DNA of 9,668 nt from Actinomycetes bacterium (GTDB lineage Bacteria; Actinomycetota; Actinomycetes; Actinomycetales; Cellulomonadaceae), in contig JAEWEJ010000245.1 in assembly GCA_023389455.1 (NCBI GenBank), positions 1-9,668 on the forward strand, given 5' to 3'. Position numbers and translations under genes: made by a program. The notes under the pieces are model-generated. The model searched no databases. It worked only from the letters and a program-made list of their open reading frames with translations, and was not told the origin of the DNA. Below, in pieces: positions 1 to 6,986 of the stretch (its first letter is position 1; the number at the start of each line of letters is the position of its first letter).

Positions 1-29
1 GGTGACGGGTGCGCGCGGCTCCGTGCGCG

Positions 30-2234
<2,205 letters not shown>

Positions 2235-2293
2235 GAGGACGCTCCTGGTGTCTGGTTCGTCGGCCGTCCGGTGGGACGGCTCGTGCCCCGTCC

Positions 2294-2299
2294 ACTATC
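2294..2299 (-). promoter_or_regulatory. Weak -10 candidate for the catalase gene
   Basis: Read on the minus strand the hexamer is GATAGT, four of six bases of TATAAT, about 60 nt upstream of the GTG start. No convincing -35 box lies 16-18 nt further upstream, so this is only the best available candidate in the 235-bp divergent region. Confidence 0.2.
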
Positions 2300-2352
2300 G
2301 AGGGGGCCGTGCGGGTCCGCATCCGCAGCACGGTGCCGTCCCGCAGCCCTCT

Positions 2353-2372
2353 CACGGCGCGGCACGGCGCGG
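2353..2372. repeat. Tandem 10-bp duplication CACGGCGCGG
   Basis: Two adjacent perfect copies of CACGGCGCGG, followed by a partial CACG, lie in the region between the divergent catalase and 339-aa genes. It is probably slippage in GC-rich DNA. No inverted symmetry is seen that would suggest a binding site. Confidence 0.6.
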
Positions 2373-2469
2373 CACGTCGGCTCCGCGTCCGGTGCGCGAC
2401 CGTGCGGCACACTGCGTCCACCGCGTCCGGCACCCCGAGCCGGGTGCGCTGGGACGGCACGGAGGCGGG

Positions 2470-3489
2470 ATGACGGTGATGGTCGGCGGGCACGGCGACG
2501 AGGCCCGCGGGGTCGTCCCGCCACCCCCGGGCCACGACCCGTGGGCCGGTGCGCCGGCGGTCCCGGAGCCGCGCGTCCCCGAGCCGCACGTCCCGGAGCC
2601 GCCCGTCCCCGAGCCGCCGGCCGACCTGCACGTGACGCTGGAGGACGCGCTCGAGGAGGCCGTGGCCGCCGACCGGGCGGGACCGTCCGAGGAGGCGCGG
2701 GACGGTGGCCCGGACGGTCTTCTCCCGGACGGTCTTCTGACGGACTGGGTGGCCCGAGCGATCGAGGCGTACCCGCGCCCCTCGTACCCGATGACGCGCG
2801 AGTGGGACGTGTCGATCCAGGGGCTCGTGCGGCTCGTGCCGTTCGTCCCGCGGTTCGCCACGGCACCGCTCGGCCTGCTGGACCGGCTCGGGGCGGTGAC
2901 GCTCTCGGACCGGCGGGTCGGCCTGGACGGCCGGGACGTGCCGTGGGACCGCGTCCTGGAGATCCGCACGGAGCCCGCCTGGACGTGCCTGTCGGCCGAG
3001 GCGCTGGAGGCGGACCTGGCGCGGTTCGTCGCCGTGCTCCCGCCGGTGCCGGGGCGCGGGTGGGTGCTGCGGCGCGTCAGCGAGCTGCTGCTGTCCCTCT
3101 ACCTGGCCGTGCTGCCGCCCGACGACCTGCCCGACGACGTGCTGGACGAGCTGTCCGACGCGCTGCGCGCCGACCCGCCGGCGGGCGGCGCCGGCGACGC
3201 GGGGCGTGGCGACCTCCTGGCCTCGCAGGTCGTCACGACGGTGGTGCACCGGCGCCGCGTCGGCACCGGTGAGGCCACGGTCAGCGCACCGTCGGCGCTG
3301 CTGCAGCTGGCGCTGCCGGGCACGCCCGAGGCGATCGTCGCGACGGCCCGGGCGCACGGGGTGCCGGTCACGCGCGTGCCGGTCGACGAGACCGCCGTCG
3401 GGTCCGTGGTCCGGCGGGCCGTGACGTGGCGGCGTACGGCGACGACGCTGCGGCGGGACCTCGCGGCGCGGTGGGGGCGCCGCCCCTGA
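2470..3489 (+). CDS. Unrecognised 339-aa protein with proline-rich repeats
   Basis: I do not recognise the family. Residues 1-55 are Gly/Pro-rich and contain four tandem VPEPx pentapeptides (31-50). Residues 81-90 are a PDGLL duplication. A folded part seems to run from about 90 to 339. Residues 143-166 (VTLSDRRVGLDGRDVPWDRVLEIRT region) have the alternating pattern and closing Trp of a PH-like beta barrel, which is only an impression. Residues 198-216 (VLRRVSELLLSLYLAVLPP region) are hydrophobic but contain Arg and Glu, so they look like a buried or amphipathic helix rather than a clear membrane span. No signal peptide is evident. The ATG is chosen because GGAGGCGG sits 2 nt upstream (2461-2468) and coding bias begins there, although the frame stays open further upstream. 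The gene is divergent from the catalase and converges on the GNAT gene, with only 7 bp between stop codons. Confidence 0.8.
   Translation: MTVMVGGHGDEARGVVPPPPGHDPWAGAPAVPEPRVPEPHVPEPPVPEPPADLHVTLEDALEEAVAADRAGPSEEARDGGPDGLLPDGLLTDWVARAIEAYPRPSYPMTREWDVSIQGLVRLVPFVPRFATAPLGLLDRLGAVTLSDRRVGLDGRDVPWDRVLEIRTEPAWTCLSAEALEADLARFVAVLPPVPGRGWVLRRVSELLLSLYLAVLPPDDLPDDVLDELSDALRADPPAGGAGDAGRGDLLASQVVTTVVHRRRVGTGEATVSAPSALLQLALPGTPEAIVATARAHGVPVTRVPVDETAVGSVVRRAVTWRRTATTLRRDLAARWGRRP
2560..2619 (+). repeat. Four 15-bp in-frame repeats encoding VPEPx
   Basis: Four contiguous 15-nt units each encode Val-Pro-Glu-Pro plus one variable residue (R, H, P, P). Copies 1 and 3 use CCG for the first proline and copies 2 and 4 use CCC. 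The likely history is therefore duplication of a 30-bp pair, rather than four independent single-unit steps. It encodes a stiff, extended linker near the N-terminus of the 339-aa protein. Confidence 0.9.
2710..2739 (+). repeat. 15-bp in-frame tandem duplication encoding PDGLL
   Basis: The two copies differ only at the last base (CCGGACGGTCTTCTC and CCGGACGGTCTTCTG). They use GGT, CTT codons that are uncommon in this GC-rich gene, so identity is better explained by recent duplication than by codon bias. Confidence 0.85.
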
Positions 3490-3496
3490 CGCGTCC

Positions 3497-3790
3497 TCAG
3501 CCGACGAGGTCGGCCTGCTCCGGGTGCCGCTCGAGGTACGCCCGGACGAACGGGCACTGCGGGTCGACGCGTCGCCCCGAGGCGCGCGCGTCGTCCAGCG
3601 CGTACGCCACGAGGCGTGAGCCGAGCCCCTTCTCCTGCCGGTCCCCGTCCACGAGCGTGTGCTCGAGGACGACGCGGTCACCGTCGACCGAGTAGCCCAG
3701 CTCGCCGACCTGCTCGCCACCGACGCGCAGCACGTAGCGGTGCCCGGCCTGGTCGTGCTCGACGACCGGCTCGGGGTCGTTCGTCGTCAT
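3497..3790 (-). CDS. Small GNAT-fold protein, NATD1/YjdJ type
   Basis: The 97-aa product matches the short GNAT subfamily (NATD1 / YjdJ-like) in length and landmarks. After an N-terminal beta meander comes the acetyl-CoA pyrophosphate loop RQEKGLGSRL (51-60), of the Q-x-x-G-x-G type, and then the subfamily's closing signature CPFVRAYLERHPE (79-91). It is probably a cytoplasmic acetyl-CoA-dependent N-acetyltransferase, but the substrate is unknown for most of these proteins. The ATG at 3790 has a good Shine-Dalgarno, GGAGGG (complement of 3799-3804), 8 nt upstream. It converges on the 339-aa gene with a 7-bp gap, too small for a separate terminator between them. Confidence 0.92.
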   Translation of the reverse strand: MTTNDPEPVVEHDQAGHRYVLRVGGEQVGELGYSVDGDRVVLEHTLVDGDRQEKGLGSRLVAYALDDARASGRRVDPQCPFVRAYLERHPEQADLVG

Positions 3791-3802
3791 CGCCTCGTCC
3801 CT

Positions 3803-3827
3803 CCGGTGCGGGCGTCCCCGGTGCGGG
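3803..3827. repeat. Direct repeat CCGGTGCGGG, 15-bp period
   Basis: CCGGTGCGGG occurs at 3803-3812 and 3818-3827, just upstream of the GNAT start and including part of its leader. The function is unknown. It may simply be a 15-bp slippage product. Confidence 0.5.
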
Positions 3828-3840
3828 TGCCCCTCGGCCG

Positions 3841-3861
3841 AGCGTATCGACGGGCCCGTCG
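3841..3861 (-). promoter_or_regulatory. Candidate GNAT -10 box next to a 14-bp palindrome
   Basis: The minus-strand hexamer TACGCT (complement of 3841-3846) fits the actinobacterial TANNNT -10 pattern and would give a leader of about 40 nt. Directly upstream of it is the perfect 14-bp palindrome CGACGGGCCCGTCG (3848-3861), well placed for a regulator. In DNA this GC-rich, a palindrome of this length may arise by chance, so confidence is low. Confidence 0.3.
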
Positions 3862-4020
3862 CCCGCCACCGGGCCGGCGTCGTCGTGCTCGGCCCGGGCC
3901 GGGCCGCACCCTCGCCGGGGGTGCTCCGGACCTGTGCCGTTCGTCACCACCCGAGGGCCGACGCCGCGGTCGGGGCTGTGACGAGGGACGACGCGACGCG
4001 GTGCCGCGGCCTGCCCGGTG

Positions 4021-4040
4021 CCGGGGCGCCTGCGCCCCGG
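4021..4040. promoter_or_regulatory. 20-bp inverted repeat, possible operator
   Basis: CCGGGGCGCCTGCGCCCCGG has two perfect 9-bp arms around a central CT. It ends 22 bp before the TAGGCT box of the next gene, so it covers or abuts the place a -35 element should be. A repressor or activator site for the head-domain/zinc-ribbon gene is the natural reading. A hairpin in a transcript is less likely because the proposed start site lies downstream. Confidence 0.5.
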
Positions 4041-4062
4041 GGGGGCCCGTCACGGGGAGACG

Positions 4063-4068
4063 TAGGCT
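4063..4068 (+). promoter_or_regulatory. -10 box TAGGCT giving a leaderless transcript
   Basis: TAGGCT is a typical actinobacterial -10 hexamer. It is followed by exactly 6 nt and then the GTG start at 4075, so transcription would begin at or within a base of the start codon. No Shine-Dalgarno could lie on such an mRNA. The LacI gene in this window has the same TAGGCT-N6-start layout. Confidence 0.65.
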
Positions 4069-4074
4069 CGTGCC

Positions 4075-4527
4075 GTGGCCACCTTCTCCTCCGTAGCGCG
4101 TCAGCACGTCCTCCAGGCGATCGAGGAGTACGACCGCCGCGGCGCCGAGGACTTCCTCGCGGTCTACGGCTTCGTCCCGAACGACGCCTGGACGATCCAG
4201 CACGACGGCCGCGTGTATGACCTGCCGGCCGTGGTCGGCGTGGCGCACCGGTACGCGACGGGCCGCCTGGCGACCTCCGACGACCTCGACGGCAGCCTGC
4301 CCGTCGCGGCCGGGATCCTGCGCAAGCGGGGCTTCGAGGTCACGCAGCCCGGCGGGGTCACCGTGCCGAAGGTCCGCGCCGCCGCTGCGCCGCGCGCCCG
4401 CCGCACCACCGCGGCCGCCGCCCCGGCCAAGCCGCGGCGTGCCTCCGAGCCGGAGCGCGTGGCACCGGTCTGCCCGACGTGCTCGATGACGCTCCCCGCG
4501 ACCGGCATCTGCGACTACTGCGCCTGA
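4075..4527 (+). CDS. ScoMcrA-like N-terminal head domain protein with zinc ribbon
   Basis: Residues 7-90 resemble the N-terminal head domain of ScoMcrA, the Streptomyces coelicolor enzyme that cuts methylated or phosphorothioated DNA. The matching pattern is an AIEEYDRRGAEDFLAVYGF helix-turn, HDGRVYDLPAVVGVAHRY, and a closing LRKRGFEV. Residues 97-128 are a flexible Ala/Pro/Arg linker with positive charge. Residues 133-149 form a Cys4 ribbon (C133, C136, C146, C149; CxxC-x9-CxxC). ScoMcrA's sulfur-binding, SRA and HNH domains are all absent, so no nuclease activity is expected. A DNA- or protein-binding adaptor is the most that can be inferred. The GTG is chosen because it begins the conserved region and lies 6 nt after a -10 box. 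The head-domain assignment is from memory of the family pattern. The zinc ribbon is seen directly. Confidence 0.8.
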   Translation: MATFSSVARQHVLQAIEEYDRRGAEDFLAVYGFVPNDAWTIQHDGRVYDLPAVVGVAHRYATGRLATSDDLDGSLPVAAGILRKRGFEVTQPGGVTVPKVRAAAAPRARRTTAAAAPAKPRRASEPERVAPVCPTCSMTLPATGICDYCA

Positions 4528-4609
4528 CGGTTCCGACGGCCTCGACGGCCTGACAGTTCTGACGGCCTGACGGCCTGACGGCCTGACGGCCTCGACGGCC
4601 TGACGGTCC
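4525..4609. repeat. Array of 8/9-bp TGACGGCC-type tandem repeats
   Basis: Ten contiguous units start at the TGA stop codon of the preceding gene: TGACGGTTC, CGACGGCC, TCGACGGCC, TGACAGTTC, four perfect TGACGGCC copies (4560-4591), TCGACGGCC and TGACGGTCC. The 8/9-bp period breaks reading frame and the array is outside both convergent genes, so it is not coding. The loose motif GACGG recurs past the array to about 4665. It could be a slippage-prone mini-array or a binding array. Its function is not shown. Confidence 0.85.
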
Positions 4610-4626
4610 CGCCTGCCCGACGGCCC

Positions 4627-4642
4627 GGCCGCACCGGCGGCC
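4627..4642. terminator. Short hairpin between convergent genes
   Basis: GGCCGC-ACCG-GCGGCC is a perfect 6-bp stem with a 4-nt loop, lying between the convergent head-domain and TetR genes. There is no U tract on either strand. A U-less terminator is possible in actinobacteria, but the stem is short. Confidence 0.3.
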
Positions 4643-4687
4643 TGATGGTGTCGCCGGCCGGACGGCCCCGCCGCGACCCGCCGACCC

Positions 4688-5239
4688 TCAGCCGCGCACC
4701 TGTGGCAGGACGCGGTCGACCGTGGCGCGCACGTCCTCGCTGCCCACGCTGGTGGCCACGACGCCGTACGCCATGCGCACCGCGAGCAGCACGTCGGTGG
4801 TCCCCAGGGTGCGCGGCACCAGGCCGGCCGCCTGCGCCCGCGGCAGCGTCTGCTCGACCAGGTCGCGCAGCCGCGGGCCGCCGTCGTAGTCCGGCAGGGA
4901 CCGGCGGGCGTCGACGATCATCTCGACGAACGCGGACTCCTCGACCACCAGGTCGAGCAGGCGTGACCACAGGCGGACGAACGCGTCGGGCGCGTCGTGC
5001 CCCGCGATGGCCGTCAGCTCCTCGAAGTGCGTCTCGAAGACCGCGAGGGCCAGGTCGAGGCGCGTGGGGAAGTGCCGGTAGAGCACGCCCTGGCCCGTGC
5101 CGGCCTCCTGCGCGATCGCGCTGAGCGGCACGTGGTAGCCGCGCTCCGCGAAGAGGCGGCGGGCGGCGGCGAGGATCGCGCGCCGGTTTCCCGCGGCAGC
5201 CGCGGGACCTCGATTGACGCGCCCGTTGCTCATGGGCAT
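4688..5239 (-). CDS. TetR/AcrR-family transcriptional regulator
   Basis: The protein is 183 aa from the chosen ATG and shows the TetR N-terminal domain: AILAAARRLFAERGYHVPLS, AIAQEAGTGQGVLYRHFPTR (about 21-60), then LDLALAVFETHF. The C-terminal ligand-binding part (about 75-183) is helical and variable. Family members are dimeric repressors released by a small ligand. The divergent flavoprotein gene and the shared 18-bp palindrome indicate that it represses that gene and probably itself. Starts at ATG 5239, ATG 5233 or TTG 5251 are all in frame. I prefer 5239 because the TTG belongs to a plausible -10 hexamer exactly 6 nt before it and no Shine-Dalgarno is visible, which implies a leaderless mRNA. 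The ligand is probably the flavoprotein's substrate or a relative, by inference. Confidence 0.93.
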   Translation of the reverse strand: MPMSNGRVNRGPAAAAGNRRAILAAARRLFAERGYHVPLSAIAQEAGTGQGVLYRHFPTRLDLALAVFETHFEELTAIAGHDAPDAFVRLWSRLLDLVVEESAFVEMIVDARRSLPDYDGGPRLRDLVEQTLPRAQAAGLVPRTLGTTDVLLAVRMAYGVVATSVGSEDVRATVDRVLPQVRG

Positions 5240-5242
5240 AGT
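5214..5242 (+). promoter_or_regulatory. Promoter of the KstD-like gene
   Basis: TTGACG (5214-5219), a 17-bp spacer and CATAGT (5237-5242) make a good sigma-70-type promoter on the plus strand, five of six and four of six bases to consensus. The start site would be near 5249, leaving a leader of about 45 nt that contains the operator palindrome and GGGAG (5280-5284). The promoter overlaps the 5' end of the divergent tetR coding region. Confidence 0.55.
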
Positions 5243-5245
5243 GGC

Positions 5246-5251
5246 ATTCAA
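5246..5251 (-). promoter_or_regulatory. -10 candidate for tetR, leaderless layout
   Basis: The minus-strand hexamer TTGAAT is separated by 6 nt from ATG 5239, the same geometry as the two TAGGCT genes here. It matches TATAAT at four of six positions. The operator palindrome lies 4 bp upstream of it, in the -35 region, which would suit autorepression. Confidence 0.35.
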
Positions 5252-5255
5252 TCAT

Positions 5256-5273
5256 CCGGACAACGTTGTCCGG
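5256..5273. promoter_or_regulatory. TetR-type operator, 18-bp perfect palindrome
   Basis: CCGGACAACGTTGTCCGG is fully self-complementary and of the GGACAAC-GTTGTCC kind that TetR-family repressors commonly bind. It lies between the divergent tetR and flavoprotein genes, just downstream of the flavoprotein's predicted start site and upstream of the tetR -10 candidate. One bound dimer or dimer pair could therefore block both promoters. Confidence 0.88.
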
Positions 5274-5293
5274 TTAGACGGGAGCGAGAGCAC

Positions 5294-6940
5294 GTGGCCG
5301 ACAGCGAGCAGTCCTACGACCACACCTACGACGTCGTCGTCGTCGGCACCGGAGCCGCCGGTCTCGCCGCCGCGATGGGCGCGATCGACGAGGGGTTGAG
5401 CGTCCTGCTCGTCGAGAGCACCGAGAAGTGGGGCGGCAGCACCGCGATGTCCGGCGGGGGCATGTGGATGCCCGACAACCCGCTGATGCGTCGCGACCGC
5501 GTCGGCGACTCGCGCGAGGAGGCGCTGACCTACCTCGAGGCGACGGTCGGTGACGCGGGCCCCGCCACCGACCGCGCCCGCAAGGAGGCCTTCGTCGACG
5601 GCATCGAGGACTTCGTCACCACGGCCGAGAAGCACGGCATGGTGTTCGCCCGCGCGGCCGACTACCCGGACTACTACCCCGAGCGTCCCGGCGGCAAGAT
5701 CGGCCGCGCCATCGAGGTCGAGCCCCACGACTCCCGGAAGCTCGGCCCCTGGTGGGGGTCGCTGCGCTCGGCGGTGCCGCTGCCCGCCAAGACCGACGAC
5801 GTGTGGCTGCTGGGCCGTGCCTGGTCGACCCCCAGCGGGTTCGTCCGCGGAGCGCAGCTCGTGTTCCGTGCCCTCGGCGGCGTCGTCACCGGCAAGCGTC
5901 TGGTGGGCATCGGCAACGCGCTGGCGACCGCGTTCTGCAAGGCCGTCGTCATCGACGGCGGGGCGCCCCTGTGGCTGGAGACGCCCATGGACGACCTGCT
6001 CGTCGAGGACGGCCGGGTCACCGGGATCACCGTCACCCGCGACGGCCGCACGGAGCGGATCCGGGCCACGCGCGGCGTCATGCTGGCCTCCGGCGGCTTC
6101 GAGGCCAACGTGGAGTGGCGGCGCAGGCACCACGGCATCGACGGCGCGCCGTCGGGCAACCCCGGCAACGTCGGGCACCCGATCGAGGTCGCGGCCCGTG
6201 CCGGCGCGGCGCTCGACCTCATGGACGACGCGTGGTGGGGGGCCTCCATCGCCACGGTCGACGGTGAGCCCGCCTCGTTCATCGTCGGCGAGCGGTCGAT
6301 GCCGTTCTCGCTGATGGTCGACGCGAAGGGTGCCCGGTTCGCCAACGAGTCCGAGTCCTACGTGGACCTGGGCCACCACATGCTCGAGCACGACAAGGAC
6401 GGCGCCTACTGGCTGGTGTTCGACGCCCGGCACGGCCGGCGCTACCTGCGCATGTTCGCCATGGACCCGCGCCAGAAGAAGGCGTGGACGCACGCCGGCA
6501 TCACGGTGAAGGCCCCGACGCTCGCGGGCCTCGCCGACGCCATGGGCGTGGACCCCGAGACGTTCCGTTCGACGATCGAGCGGTTCAACGGGTACGCGCG
6601 CACCGGCGTCGACGGCGAGTTCGGCCGCGGCAACTCCGCGTACGACCGGTACTACGGCGACCCGCTGGTGCACCCCAACCCGAACCTCGGCCCGATCGAG
6701 AAGGGCCCGTTCGTGGCGTACCGCGTGGTCGTCGGCGACCTGGGTACCAAGGGCGGCGTCGTCACCGACGCCGACGCCCGCGCGCTGCGCGAGGACGGCA
6801 CGGTCATCGAGGGCCTGTACGCCGCCGGCAACTGCTCGGCCTCGGTCATGGGTCGCACGTACCCCGGGCCCGGCTCGACCATCGGTCCCGCGGTCGTCTT
6901 CGGGCTGCGCGGCGCCCGCCACATGGCGACGCGGCGCTGA
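5294..6940 (+). CDS. FAD-dependent 3-ketosteroid-delta-1-dehydrogenase-like flavoprotein
   Basis: The 548-aa protein opens with the FAD-binding Rossmann motif VVVVGTGAAGLAAA (14-27), the acidic E41 at the end of beta-2, and the second FAD motif WGGSTAMSGGGMWMP (46-60). It ends with YPGPGSTIGPAVVFG (523-537), a KstD-family hallmark. As I recall the Rhodococcus KstD1 active site (Tyr119, Tyr318, Tyr487, Gly491), plausible equivalents are Y127/Y128 in PDYYPERPGG, Y356 in NESESY, Y523 and G527. The chemistry is probably alpha,beta-desaturation of a cyclic ketone using FAD, but a steroid substrate is not shown because no other sterol-degradation genes are present. The same family includes 4-ene-steroid and fumarate-reductase-like enzymes. 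No signal peptide is seen, so it is cytoplasmic. The GTG start follows GGGAG by 9 nt. TetR control is likely through the palindrome. Confidence 0.88.
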   Translation: MADSEQSYDHTYDVVVVGTGAAGLAAAMGAIDEGLSVLLVESTEKWGGSTAMSGGGMWMPDNPLMRRDRVGDSREEALTYLEATVGDAGPATDRARKEAFVDGIEDFVTTAEKHGMVFARAADYPDYYPERPGGKIGRAIEVEPHDSRKLGPWWGSLRSAVPLPAKTDDVWLLGRAWSTPSGFVRGAQLVFRALGGVVTGKRLVGIGNALATAFCKAVVIDGGAPLWLETPMDDLLVEDGRVTGITVTRDGRTERIRATRGVMLASGGFEANVEWRRRHHGIDGAPSGNPGNVGHPIEVAARAGAALDLMDDAWWGASIATVDGEPASFIVGERSMPFSLMVDAKGARFANESESYVDLGHHMLEHDKDGAYWLVFDARHGRRYLRMFAMDPRQKKAWTHAGITVKAPTLAGLADAMGVDPETFRSTIERFNGYARTGVDGEFGRGNSAYDRYYGDPLVHPNPNLGPIEKGPFVAYRVVVGDLGTKGGVVTDADARALREDGTVIEGLYAAGNCSASVMGRTYPGPGSTIGPAVVFGLRGARHMATRR

Positions 6941-6944
6941 CCGA

Positions 6945-6985
6945 CGCGCTGCGGCCGGTCGCCGTCGGGCGGCCGGCCGCACGCG
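6945..6985. terminator. Strong hairpin, probable bidirectional terminator
   Basis: Perfect arms GCGGCCGG (6951-6958) and CCGGCCGC (6973-6980) enclose an inner CGCC-GTCG-GGCG hairpin (6960-6971), joined by a possible U-G pair (6959/6972). Outside, T6950-A6981 and CGCG (6945-6948) with CGCG (6982-6985) extend the stem past one bulged C. About 18 pairs fill nearly all the 46-bp gap between the convergent flavoprotein and LacI genes. There is no U tract, as is usual for actinobacterial terminators. Confidence 0.75.
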
Positions 6986-6986
6986 C

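Noticed and set aside
1..29. A gene end or terminator before the catalase stop codon
   Set aside because: Only 29 bases are available downstream of the catalase, with no frame or clear hairpin that can be judged at the window edge.
4075..4527. A restriction endonuclease
   Set aside because: Only the head-domain-like part and a Cys4 ribbon are present. There is no HNH, SRA or PD-(D/E)XK motif in the 150 residues.
4525..4609. The TGACGGCC array as a CRISPR
   Set aside because: Units are 8-9 bp and contiguous, with no spacers of regular length and no cas genes nearby.
5240..5251. TTG at 5251 as the start of the TetR gene
   Set aside because: It has no ribosome-binding site, adds four residues not expected in the family, and coincides with a plausible -10 hexamer of the tetR promoter. 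ATG 5239 or 5233 is more likely.
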